A stretch of 64,000 bases of DNA from assembly GCA_008933995.1 (NCBI GenBank), contig WARS01000029.1, forward strand, positions 22,876,879 to 22,940,878. Direction: 5' to 3'. Numbering within the stretch: the first letter of the stretch is position 1; every line of letters starts with the position of its first letter. Origin of the DNA: Datnioides undecimradiatus (Eukaryota; Chordata; Actinopteri; Lobotiformes; Datnioididae). The notes beneath the pieces were generated by a model. That model saw only the letters and a program-made list of their open reading frames with translations, was not told where the DNA came from and searched no databases. This document shows positions 1 through 11,625 of this stretch, one piece after another. The translations under genes and the position numbers were made by a program.

Positions 1-3000
1 AAACAATACTTTAGCTTTCACGACTACAAAGTAAGGAGGGTTATTTGACGTTTGGCGTCACCGAGCTGCTGGATCGAGGGAGATTCGCGGCCGATTTTGG
101 TGCAAAGCAGAGCGCAACCCTGCGGACTAAAATAAGAGCTTTGTTCTTGGCGAAATGGAAAAGTACATTGGGTGGAAGTTCTACGGTTACGCTCTTCTAC
201 AGAGGCTGCTGAGTTGTTGTCGACGTGAAGGATTGGACGGGGCATCGAATACGTCTTTTACGGCACAAATGAGACGCAAATACCCGTGCGTGCTGCGCAG
301 CCCGTGTGTGTGTGTACATCCATCTGAGAAGCCCGTATAGAGTTTCTGCGCACGTATGTAGAGTTGCGCATGTGCTTGTGTGTGTATTGTATGTGGCACT
401 TACAGCAGAATTTCAGGGTCGCCCGGGTTTGTTGGCAATTTGGCCCCGTCCTGAGAGAACACCCTCAGTCCAACTATTCGCATTGGACACTCCAGAGAGC
501 AGTGGTGATGATACGTACGATCAGGACTTGGCTCTGACGCGGCGGCGAGCTGGCAGGCAGCAGAGCAGAGAATCCCGAGTTTAGATGGAGAAAAATAAAC
601 CTGTTGATCACTTGATCTTATCGTGTCGGGCAGTCAACGCGTTTACTCTGAGGCCTATTAATTTGAAAAGTGGTTGCGGTCACTTGAGGATCATCTGTGC
701 GAGCTGGGAAATCTGTTTTCCTGGTGAGCGAGCCTGCAGTCGAACACTTCTGCACCCGAGGCCCCTTAATTAGCCTTTTGACCTCATGCGCGCCGCGTCT
801 GTTTACCCTGTTTTAAGTTTTGGACGTTCGAACTTTGACCTTTGCTGACTTCGCCCGCGATGAGACCGAAGACAGACTTGGTTGGATGATGATGTTCTGG
901 ACTATTCTCCTCGCCGCACACTCAGACACCTCCCCCACATTCCTACGGTTTATAGGCTTTGATGGCTGTTTCCATGCGACTACTAAACCAGGACAGCAGA
1001 GGCCCCCTGAGAGTGAGATAGCACCCCAGGGTGAAGACTGTCCATTCGATGGCCGCCCCTCCTACTCAGGCCGCCTGGGACTAGACCCTCTGTCCTGGCC
1101 TGATACTTAAAAACGCCCCTAATCTGCCCCGCTGCTGTTCCCGTACCGTGCTCACATGTAACAAGCGAACCCCAGCAGAGCCCGGCTCTGGATTACTTAC
1201 ACACTCACACGCGGATGCACTCACACGTGTGCGCGACGCAAGCAAACATGCACCCAGCAGACTCTGCGGCTCCCCTGCCCACTTCATTTTATCTCTGCTG
1301 TGCGTGTTTGGGTAGCAGCGGGTACACAAACCACGGGCCGAGGTGAGCTCGAGCTAAACTTCAGAACGAGCGATGTCGTCCCAACTCATCGCGCAGTATT
1401 AAAGCCCTGCAGCTTTAAACATCGACACGTTTTACCTTTTAAAGCTGAAAAGCTGGTTACTTACACAAACAAGAGTCGTCTGGGTTCATTTAAGTGTTTG
1501 GAAAAAGTAGAATACACAGGAAACAATCTGCACACAAATAAACACAGGACTTGTCTAAAGGCAGCGTCCGTGATTTAAGGCTAGCAGTTTCCCTTTGTTT
1601 CCAGTCTTTTAGCTAAGCTAGGCTAATCGCTAACCCATCTTTGTGCTGGATGCGCGGAGTTGAAACCGAAATGCATCTTGTTACTGCCTTTTTTGTGGCT
1701 GGGGGCACATTTTTACTTACTCAGAGAATAACGTGTGTTTTCCCGATGAGCTCCGGTGACTAAGGCTCATTTGCAGCAGCGACTTAACGACACCAGCGAC
1801 ACACAGAGGCGCGCTGCATTGTCACCTGTTGCCACCGCTTTTCATCGTGTCTCTGTTTATACAACCCCCCCCCCACCTTGTACCTCGCACAATTAGCCTG
1901 TTACAATAAACCCACAGCTATGAGCAGACTCCGATGCGGCGTTTGGCCTCAGTCCTGAACATGCAGAAGTAATTTCACGATACCAAAAACATCCTGACGG
2001 TGTCTCCTCCAATTAGCATTATTGTCATAATCAGCACTTTCTTACTTTAACCCCCATTTGGGAGCCAGTATAAATAGATCTGGGGACATTCAGTGCCCGT
2101 GGGCAGGTTTTAACTCTGATGTTTTGCTCCTGTGGTGCATTTGGCATTTTGGGGTGGGGGTGGTGGGGTCTGATCGACCCTGTTCCTAAAATCCTATTCT
2201 TCGCTCATCTAAACATACACCGGTGGACTCACGCTGTCCTCGGGGGTCCTCATGATTCACTGCTACTTAAAGAGGTATGACACACATGCGCCTCTTCCTA
2301 TCAGTTACAGGGAAGGATTATGATGGAGAAGACAGATAGGAACCCCCCCGCCGCTTTATAGAGGGGGATTACCGAGGGCCGCCAAGCAAAGCAAACATAC
2401 ACAAACTACAGCATCGCTCGGACAGTGACACACCGGCTGCTAGCGCATAAAACACAGCCACATACCATACACAATACCCTTATGTAAGGGACGGTTAAAG
2501 CAACAACTGCGATGAGTCAACGTGGCCGCAGTGGAAAGCTTTAATTCCCGTCTGCCCGGCGACGCAGCGCCGGCCTCCTAACGGTTTTTCACCCACGGTG
2601 GGTTTCCATTTCTGGTGATGGCGTGCCCCTTGACCCCCGCCTTGTACTAGGAAGCACCCAAAATAAAGCCCTTTAAAGTGAGTGACCCGGGGTCACCCAG
2701 CCTCCCAGGTGCACCGGTGGGTCCCCCAGGGCTGGGGGCCACCTCTGCTCCAGACGACACCCTCACAACAGGCACGCCGGTTCTTTAAAGGCCCCGCCTT
2801 AAAAAACAGCAAATTTAAAGAAACAGGCAGGTCGGACAGCTGTTGCGTCTCACAGTGTGTTACTTACATGTAATTTGAATTTGAAATCATTCTTTTAAAC
2901 TTTAAACATGAAATACCGGTGAAATATATTTAAATATTATAGCAAATGCGATGACAGCGAGCCTGCAACATGCACCAGTAATGAAAAATGCAGGGATTTC

Positions 3001-4978
3001 ACGACAAACACAGATTTCCTGGTCTCACTCGCTCTTAAATTCAGTGTGAATTCAGCCTGCTGCAGTTTTCAGTCACACGCAGAGGAGCAAAAAAGTGCTT
3101 CTGCTGGCAGTAAACTAATTTATGGCATTTACAGACACACAGTTTGTCAATAATTGCATAAATAAAGGTATGCAAATGTGTATTATTGATCAATTTTAAT
3201 AGTTTCTTGAGTCTGGACACTGATAAATCTGATAAATCCCAGTTAATTATGAAAAGTGTGGAATTTAATTATTGAGAGAGCTTTGTTACGAGGTGTGATC
3301 ATTACACTAACAAATCTGCCCAGAGATGAGTTTACACATACATTCGTGTTATGTTATGTTCCTTGTTTTACCATTATTGCAAAATCCTGCAGGGATCAAA
3401 TGACTTTCCTCCAAAACATTTCGACATTTTTAGATATATCCAGACATTTCACACAGAACATATCATAAAAATATAATAAACGTGATAATTAAGATCATTT
3501 TAAACCCAATCAACAGTTTATAATCCTTTAATTTCTATAATAAATTAATGACTTGTGTCGATGTATCTGCACATTTGACGCATCTGCAACTTAAACCCGT
3601 TCCTTCCTGCTCATGTGAATTTTTAAAAAACAATTATAGATTTTGAAATTGTGACAACTGGAAATGAATCATCAATTGTAAACAGTCCAACATAAGGAGC
3701 AGTGACAGGTGCGCTCTTTCAGTTTTAGCACTGGAGCTGAAATCCTACCCTCAGAAAGCCCCTGATGCTGAAGAACAGCCCTGGCTGCGGCACACAGTGG
3801 GCTCACACACCGCGCTGAAACTGCAGCCACTCTCTGACCTCTGTAATTGTCAAGCAAAGGAGGGACATTTACACTCCGGGGTTATAAATACACCCGGTGA
3901 TCTTCCATGACTCCCCCAGAGGCTCAACAGGTAGAGCGCAGCAGAAAGCCAGCTGTCGCCAGCAGGCGTCAGGGTGGATTTCTCCACCACATCATCAGTC
4001 ATCCAATTTGGATCTGAGCTACTGCCGCCACGCCTGGATCAAAGCATATAGAGCGTTCAGCTATTTCAACGGTGTAGATGAGGGCCGGGCATTAGATTTG
4101 GCAAGAGACTGCGCTATATGACGCTTTTACCGGCGCAGCGATCCTTTTAATTTCACCAGCGAGTGAGAGTAATGTTGCAAACGCGCGAACAGGGACGCTT
4201 CGCCGCAGAGTCGGAGTCAGAGCGCTCCACGGGTGGTTGAGTCACGGACCTTCAGAGGATTTACAATAAAAAAACTTTACTGATACTGTGATTTGCACTG
4301 TAACTACAGATCATATATAAATATATAAATAATGCATTACTCTGCAGGTAACTAACCATGTGGTCTGGCTGTGTAACACATATTGCAGGAATGATCGATA
4401 ATCATCAGCAAAGTTTAAGTTCATAGAGTCGCATCGTCACTTTACTGTAATGACACCTTCAAAACCAGGAAAACACAAACACTTATGTCATATCAAAACT
4501 CAAAATCCAAGAAGATGTCCTGTTTTAAGTCCAGTCAATGGGCCAAAACACAAATATATTAAGTATTGTCACATCAGACGAGGCAAAATGAGGTGGAACA
4601 CGACAATGTTTGACATTTTATGTTGTTTCAGCTCAAATTACAGTAAATTTATCACAGAAAACATTTGTTTCTCTCAATGTTTCATGTCCGTAATTAATAT
4701 TCTCAAAGTTTAGGGTAAAAATGTGGGAAAATATTGCGAAATTACAATTTATTACAAGCCCAAAGTGCAAGATGATGGTTTAAATTGTGATAAAACCCTC
4801 AAAACTAAAAAAAAATGCATTACATTTACAAAGAAGAGCATCTGAGAGGCAGGGTTTGTGTCATAAAAGACATAAATAACACATTTTCTGACTACGAACT
4901 GCTTTTACTAATCATGCAAATGTGATTAATTCAGATTTTAAAGGGCAGAGGTCAGTGAAACGCTCGCTGTTGTTTCAG
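1..4978. other. 5' flank or upstream intron of mylk4, no gene recognised
   Basis: No reading frame here has recognisable homology or a convincing exon structure. The first 2.8 kb is mixed-composition DNA with a C-run near 1867-1876. The stretches 2880-3660 and 4260-4920 are AT-rich. Because the mylk4 exon at 4979 begins inside a codon, at least one earlier exon of that transcript should lie here or before the window, but I could not find one with the right phase. Confidence 0.5.
2069..2077 (+). promoter_or_regulatory. TATA-box-like motif (TATAAATAG)
   Basis: TATAAATAG sits in a GC-mixed context, which makes it a better TATA match than the surrounding AT-rich tracts. It also nearly matches the muscle MEF2 consensus YTAWWWWTAR, failing only at the first base. 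It could serve an upstream mylk4 start, but no first exon with a fitting splice phase was found downstream. One motif of this size is expected by chance, so this is a pointer only. Confidence 0.2.
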
Positions 4979-5231
4979 GTCAGACAAGAAGACTCTGTGC
5001 AACGAGTCTGTCTCTGGCAAGAAGAATGCAAAACTCCCATCATCTGCCGTGCCACCGCCCATACCCATGTCCCCCATCGTGGAGAAGATGGAGGGGCTGA
5101 AGGCGATCCGCAACCGCAGCAACAGCCTCCGCCTGGGCCGCCTGGCCTTCTACCGGCACCTGGAGAAGGTGGAGACCATGCGCTGCTTCTGGGAGCTCAA
5201 ACACGTGGAGCTGGAGGGAGGAAGCCGGCAG
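4979..5231 (+). CDS. mylk4: mylk4 alternative 5' exon A (human-MYLK4-like N-terminus)
   Basis: A TTGTTTCAG acceptor precedes the exon and a CAG|GTAAGC donor follows it. The exon starts with one base of a split codon and then reads 84 codons, ending in phase 0. The part LGRLAFYRHLEKVETMRCF aligns with human MYLK4 LEKMAFFQCREEVEKVKCF near that protein's start, which fixes the frame. In-frame Met codons at 5067 and 5088 could also start translation. Joined to the common exon at 20519 from Met 5067, it would give about 605 residues. A second frame over the same bases is also open but has no homology. The preceding exon was not found. Confidence 0.72.
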
Positions 5232-5591
5232 GTAAGCGAATCTGTCTCATCAAAAACAGTTTGACATCACTTCCTGCCTCCTTTTGACCCGATGAGCGGC
5301 TGAATTCAGGTTCAAAGCGCAGCTGAAGTCTTTATTTATGGGAGCGAGGTTGGATGAGAACGACCCTGTGTTTGCGCCGGCGTTGTGCCCCCTGATGGAA
5401 ACGCTGCCAACTGTTCAATCTGAGCCACAATCAGCACAACTGAAATAACCGGCAGCTCATCACTATTCTGGTTCACGGCACCTGTTGGCGGACCCAACAA
5501 GGCCAAACAGGTGGACCAGAGGACCCGCGTCCACCAGAGGGAGCTGCGGGTCTTTCAGTGTCCTGTTCTCTGTTGTCTGTTTGAACCTCCT

Positions 5592-5596
<5 letters not shown>

Positions 5597-5628
<32 letters not shown>
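5597..5628. repeat. (CA)16 microsatellite
   Basis: Uninterrupted CA dinucleotide run of 32 bases. It creates His-Thr-rich spurious reading frames in both directions. Confidence 0.95.
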
Positions 5629-5630
<2 letters not shown>

Positions 5631-6783
5631 CAACTGCAGACTGCATGTTCGGCACGTCAACACACACCAGTTGCCACAAGATGGCGACCCCGGGTCGGTG
5701 TGCTGCGCTCGCGCAGTGAGAACGAACACAGAGGTCAGTGAAATGAGCTCACTAACGAGGTGCTGGTTTCAGAAACATGAAACACAGTGAAACAGGAAAC
5801 ACTGCGACCAGGAAGCTCTGACGAGATTAACTCTAAAAAAGTGATTTTACACTTAAAATTTAAATATATGGTCACTTCTGAGCTGCGAGGAGCCAACGAC
5901 ACAGCTGAATTACATTATCAAACTGATGTCGGAGGCCCCAGGTGTAATCTAAGATCCTCGGCCAATCACAGCGCCGGGCGGACAACCCTCTGACCTCTGC
6001 CGCCTCCTTCCTGTCCTCCGATCCCCTCTGCTACTCTTCTCTGTCCACTTTAACTGACGCCGTCTCTCCAGCGCGGCTCTCTGCGGAGGTTCTCCTCAGA
6101 TTCCCACTCGGGAATATTTTCCCACCCGGGGGTTCCTGCTCTGTCGCCCCTTTGACCCCTCCACGCCTCAGAGTTGCTGCTGCTTGTTAAATCAACCCTG
6201 CTTTACACTGCTTTGTCCTTTTAATGTGGATTTTGCAGCGATATGTCTACACAGGTGCACTCAGACTTTAGTAAAGAATAGCTTTCACCTCAATATTCTT
6301 TATATTACTTTGTTGTGACACCAGTAAATCACTAAAAACACCTTTTTCTGCACAATATACCACCGATTTAGAAACTACAACCGACAAAATTCCTCATAAA
6401 CTGCAAAAAACTGGCTGCTTGAACAAACTTTGTCTTGTTATTTGACATATAGTACATAAATATGTACGTTTCAGCAGAGTTATGCTGTGGTGCCTCCCTC
6501 TACAGTAGGACATTGGGTAAAAATATACAAATTGAATTCATATTTATATTAATATTTGGGCAGAAAACAGTTTAATTCTGAAATATAAACAAAAACAGGA
6601 TGGTGCACATGTTTCTACGTCTCCTACAGAAGTGACCAAAGGCACCAAGGTTAAAAGTCCTTCATACCGTAATCCGGCAGGTTCAGCGGGCCGCGAGCAG
6701 AGATCCGATCCGCTCCACTGCAGTCGTCACATTTCATTATCCAGTATAAATCATCAGCCCCATCCACACGGACAGATAGCTGT

Positions 6784-6808
6784 CACACACACACACACAC
6801 ACACACAC
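6784..6808. repeat. (CA)n microsatellite
   Basis: Uninterrupted CA run of about 25 bases in the interval between exons A and B. Confidence 0.95.
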
Positions 6809-7681
6809 GCACAGAGACCTTGAGTCCAAAAAGGAAACCCTGCTGCTGCTGCTGACACTATCACCGTGGATCTGTACGTGTCTATAGGTGGATGAATGCA
6901 CGCTCTTTAAGAGCTCTGTCTCAGCTTAAAGTCAGAGTGTTGCAGATATTCACACCACGGCTGCACAATGAAGCCCCCCCCCAGTCTCACGCACGCAGCA
7001 CGGAGACAGTGGCGCTTGTCTTGTTTTCGCCGGCGTGGCCACAGAAAGGATAAACTTAGCACCGCGCAGATGCAGGTGTTTGCTTAAATGCGCGCGTGAC
7101 ATGCCGCCCCGTTTGCCGCTGGATGCATCTGCAGCCAGGCACGCACACGATTGTGCCCCTTTGTGAGGTTTCAGAGGGGCAAAAGCGACTGCCGGGCAGA
7201 TATACTTAGGCGTACGCATGCGTGCGTGCATGCGTGAAGTGCTGTGTCTGAAGTTAAAGGATACCGCGGGGGTCTCACTAACATACCAGCAGCAGCAGCA
7301 GGCATCTGATTCTGCGTACAGCAACGACACCCTGAACCCTACACCACCTGTCCCGTTCTCGTCTCAGAGACAGCGTGTTCTCTCCTTTTAGGTCCTGGGG
7401 TGGGAGGCAGGGAAGGAGCCGGGTCGAGGGTGAATGGTTGGCTGGGTGGGCAGGTGACTCCACAGCACAGAGCCCCTGTTCTTGTCTGAGACTGTAGTAA
7501 GCGAGAGGTTCAATGCACAGCTACAGAAGGCCGACTGTTCCATAATCGACGCCCGCTGACTCGCCCCATGACAACAGCCTGCTGCCCACCACCTGAGACT
7601 CCTTCGCCACCGGCGGCAGAGAGGCGGAGATAAGACAGACGGCCTGCGCAGGCGGACAGCAGGGACAGGAAGGGTTCCACC

Positions 7682-7819
7682 ATGGAGAACTTCCTGAGGG
7701 ATAAAGATGTTTGGATACTGGGGAGTGTGTGTCTGGTGGCCACGTTCCTGTGGAGACAGTGGTGGAAGTTATTCTCCGTTAAGAAGCGAGGAAAGGCCGC
7801 GCCGTCCGCAGACGCACAG
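7682..7819 (+). CDS. mylk4: mylk4 alternative first exon B (hydrophobic N-terminal anchor)
   Basis: The ATG lies in a textbook Kozak context (TTCCACCATGG). The reading frame is 46 codons, ends in phase 0, and is followed directly by a CAG|GTGGGT donor. The peptide has an acidic/basic start (MENFLRDKD), a hydrophobic stretch VWILGSVCLVATFLW (residues 10-24), an aromatic belt RQWWKLF and a basic tail VKKRGK. By the positive-inside rule the part after the hydrophobic segment would be cytosolic. Spliced to the phase-0 common exon at 20519 it gives a 596-residue kinase with a membrane anchor. No homologue could be looked up, so its membership in mylk4 rests on position, strand, donor and phase. 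Confidence 0.6.
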
Positions 7820-10800
7820 GTGGGTCCGGGACACCTGTGCAGCATGTTATCGGCTGGTTTTTGGGGACGCGCTGGTGGTTTTCCAGCTGAACGGTTACAA
7901 ATAATGTAAGAAATCCACAAATCCCTGTTTATTGTGCTCAGCTGTCCCGCTGCGAGCTGTGGCGGAGGCTGACAATCCTCAGGTCTGCGTGAACCGGAAG
8001 TAATGGATGTTATCACATTATCACCCCATGCTGATTCTGTCTTAATGCCAAAATGATGCAGACTATATACTTTTATTCACTCGTATGACACAGATTTGAC
8101 CAAAGCTGTTATTGGTGTTTGTTGCCGTGGCTAAAGTCTGTTTTCCCGTTCGTTTCTCTGTCCGGTGGCGGCAAATCTGACAAACCTCTGAATGAAATTC
8201 AGTAGAATGTAAAGCTGTAGACCGAAGAACGAGCGATCATGTCCTGCTTTAGTGTTTTAAAGTATTTCTTTTCTTTATTACAATCCTTTTTTTAACATTT
8301 TTGCTATTTTTTCATAAGATACTACACTAAAAACCCGTGCTGGTTCACCGCAGCGTGCAGATTCGATGCACATCTGTATCCTGAGGCTCTGACGTGCTCA
8401 GGTGCTCCTCGGGCTTTGACAGCTTTTCACTCATTTGGACTTGAAATGAACCCAAAGGCAGAAACCACCCACTAAAAGCATTTCTCTTGGTAATAAATGA
8501 ACAGATTTAGAGGTTTGTGCAGCTGTTCTCTAAATCTTTGTTATATCTGCAGCGTTCAGGCCTTCAAAGCTGCAGCTGGAGCAGAGAAGTAGCCGCAGAC
8601 GTCGACTGTAGACCCTGATATATCTCTGCCCAGCTATGCTGCTGTTATCCGTGGGTGGCCTAGTTTCTGCTTTCACTCTGAGAGCGGGAGTTGTGTTTGT
8701 GTTGATGTGAACAGGTCTGCTCCTCCCCGGGATAAAGTCCAGTATTACTGATAAATCAGAGCCGTGTGTGGTCGCAGTACTTCCTCCTAATCAGCCCAGG
8801 TATCGCCGGCACCTGCGACGCTGTCCCAAACGTGTTGCTGCCACAAAACAACACAACAACAATAGCGTTTGGCGGGCAGCAGTCCATCGCCCCGGCTGCC
8901 AGCGCGCCAGCAGTGGAAACCATCACATCATCCTTTCTGCGTCACGCGCTTGTCACCGGCGCTGACATCTAAACTCTGTCCAACGGCGCTCAGCTCCATC
9001 CTGTGCACTCCACGCTACGCGCACCATGTCCGGCACAAACCAGTTTACTGTGTTAACATAATCCAGCGGGAAGCAAATGTAACTGACTCCTCATAAAGCA
9101 TCAGAGCTGTGGTGCTTTAAAGCCTGTCACTGTCAGCTCAATCTTTTTATTGGTCTACTTGTCTCAGCTGACAGCGGGCGCATTGCCGCCAGATTTATAA
9201 CTCTATTAATCAGCTGGACGACCCCGGGCGGTCGGCTCATCTGAGGGGGATCCAGAGTGAAGCTCCAACTTTGAGTTTAAAGCGTGAAATGTGGCTGCAG
9301 AGCAGGTTTAATCCTGTCCGAGTGTGCGGAAACAAGCCGGTTCCTCAGCTGACCTTCTTAACTTTCCTCACTTTAAGCTCTATTTCTGTAACAAGGCCTC
9401 ATCTGTGCCAAAGACCACTGACCTGAATTCATGCGGGAGCTTCTTCAGCTGAAGGTGCTGCAGGTTCACACACCGATCACCAGCCTGCAGTGTCCTGGAA
9501 ATGATACGGCAGCACGAAGAACAAATGTTTGCTTTGCTGTTTCCCGCTAATCAATAGACAACAATAGACATATGCTACAACTTTTATGTCATTTCATTCA
9601 TTTTATGAGATCACCTGTTTGTTATGTTAACGTATTCCAGCAGGAAGCAGGTGTAATTCACTGAAAAACATGATTTTTTAAAAAGTCTGTCTTATTTTAA
9701 AAGATGTTTGAACTGCATTTGTGAATTTTCGAGTTCAGCCGTGACTGAAAGAGTCAACAGACTGTTTTAAAACCAAAAACACAGATGACTGTGTCGTCCT
9801 TTAAGTCAGCCCGCGTCTTCGACACGCTGAGCGCGCGAACAGGCGCATTTCCTGCGAGGCTTGTCCAGGGTAAACTGTAGCTCGTGCTAATGCTAATGCG
9901 AGCACGGCTAATGTGAGAGGCCTCAGATCCATACTCTCGCAGAGCTCGGATGAAATTAGCACGGGGGTGGGGGGGGTTTCATGGGACTGAGGTCTGTAGA
10001 GAGACAAAGGAGGACATCTTGGATTGAATGTGTGCGTTTGTGCGATGTTTCTTTGCGGATCCGACACTTTAAACTAAGGCATTTTGATTAATTAAGCATT
10101 TTTCCGCTGAAACCGGACGCCCAGGCAGGCAGTTTAAGGTTTATTGTGTAAAGTGAACACGCAATTAGTGATTCCCAGGGGTTTTTTTTTGCTTTATGGT
10201 ACTATATTCATATTTTCCACACTGTTATTGATGTGAAATATTTAAATAGTTAATGTTCATTAGTCACAACAGGACAGTTTTAAGGTATCTGTTCACTGTG
10301 CTGTCTTTACGCTGCTGAGAGCTGCTGCAACCATAAACGTGTCATGCATTAACATTCAGATTAACTACGTGGCTGTTGTTACACACATCGAAGCGGGGCT
10401 TATATTTCACTTAGAGCTCCAGTCCTCTCTCCTGCTGGCTCCCTGTTTCCTCCTCTGTCTCTCTCTGGTATGAGGGACCCCGGAGGAATGTGCTGTTTTC
10501 GCCTGGACTCAACCGGCCCCCCGGCTGGTGTCCCCTTTCAGCCGTTTGCATAACTCATTACCAGCACAGCGCTGATACGTAGCCGTGCGGCCTAATGCAC
10601 ACACTCCCACACAGACATCACAAGCGAGCGCGAGTTGTCTCTGGCCATTGCCCTGTCTCACTTTGTGTGGGGTAATGATTTATCATCCCTGAACTGCCTC
10701 CGAGGGTCTTCGCTCAATCCGGACACTTGCCAGCAGCAAACTGACAGGAAGAGACGAACAGCTGAGTTTTAATCGTGAGGTTACATTTACTTCCTGTGGG

Positions 10801-11338
10801 AGAAGTCAGCATCATATCTGCATCTGATCAATACATCATTATCAGCGTCCGTGTTCCTGATAGGGGCAGATATGTGAACAGTTCTGCTCTGGTGCATGAT
10901 GCAGAAAAACACCCGCGGCAACATGTTGGTGTCAGCGCTAATGTTTAAATGTTTACATATTCTTTTATTATGTTGTGTTCAAGAGCAGCTTTGCATAGCC
11001 CAGATATTCTCATAGATTCATCAGTAATAATCCCATATCAGTCACCTGACAGCTCAAAGCCCAGTACTTCTGAGTTGCCAGATGTTGAAAATGCTCATGT
11101 CGACTGGTGGTTCCTTGATTTCCCTGCAGATATTTACAGATTTACATCCACAGTGGAGCTGACAAGAAAACACACAGGCTAATTAACCTCAGAGCTGAGT
11201 GCAGATATAAGTATCATATCCCACCGCAGCAGCAAGTGATATTATAATGGACGAGTCCAAAAATAAGCATAAGTAATTAATCTGACCGTGCACCGATGCA
11301 AATAAGCAGCTGTATAGGAGCGGGACGCTACCTAGTGT

Positions 11339-11625
11339 TGTGTTCTGGACCGTTAGAAGCAGGGAAACATCAGCTGGATGGACCCAAGAGCAGACGCAGG
11401 ACTCAGGACTAAAAGGTTTAATGCAGAAAACACAAAACTCATCAGGAAACACCAGGAAATACGGGAAACACAGGGAGTGGCGAGCATTACATAGATGCAT
11501 GGACACACACAGGCGAAGCTAATGATCACAAAGACAGACGAGGGACAAACAGTCTCCAAAACAAAACAGGAAGTAGCCGATAAGACATAAAAAGTCAAGC
11601 CCAAACCACAGAGAGACAGCTGTGG
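11339..11625. repeat. Interspersed-repeat-like tract, family not determined
   Basis: A purine-rich run of short phrases (TGGACCCAAGAGCAGACGC, then 'aaggtttaatgcag', 'aggcgaagctaatgatcac' and 'caaaacaggaagtag') looks like a dispersed repeat often seen in teleost introns. It is recognised by style only; terminal repeats and a family name could not be established from one copy. Confidence 0.3.

Larger units (their letters stand above)
5232..7681. other. Intron or 5' region of mylk4, no gene
   Basis: Noncoding DNA between alternative exons A and B. It holds two CA microsatellites, an AT-rich middle part (about 6200-6600) and a CpG-richer stretch from about 6950 that leads into exon B. The GC-rich part before 7682 is the likely promoter region for the exon B transcript; it contains AGATAAG (GATA type), but no clear TATA box was seen. 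Confidence 0.5.

Noticed and set aside
585-723. Possible first coding exon (ATG 585, donor CCTG|GTGAGC) for mylk4 transcript A
   Set aside because: It ends in phase 1, whereas exon A at 4979 needs an upstream exon ending in phase 2; the peptide has no known similarity.
2119-2277. ATG-initiated frame just downstream of the TATA-like motif
   Set aside because: No similarity, Gly/Trp-rich translation of a G-rich tract, and no donor in the needed phase.
3921-3985. tRNA-like A-box (GGCTCAACAGGTAGAGCG) followed by a weak B-box-like word
   Set aside because: The spacing is too long, the B-box match is poor, no acceptor stem pairs and there is no SINE tail.
4922-5287. A 121-codon frame overlapping mylk4 exon A in another frame, rich in Pro and Gln
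   Set aside because: The frame with the acceptor at 4978 matches human MYLK4 (LAFYRHLEKVETMRCF region); the other frame has no homology and runs through the donor.
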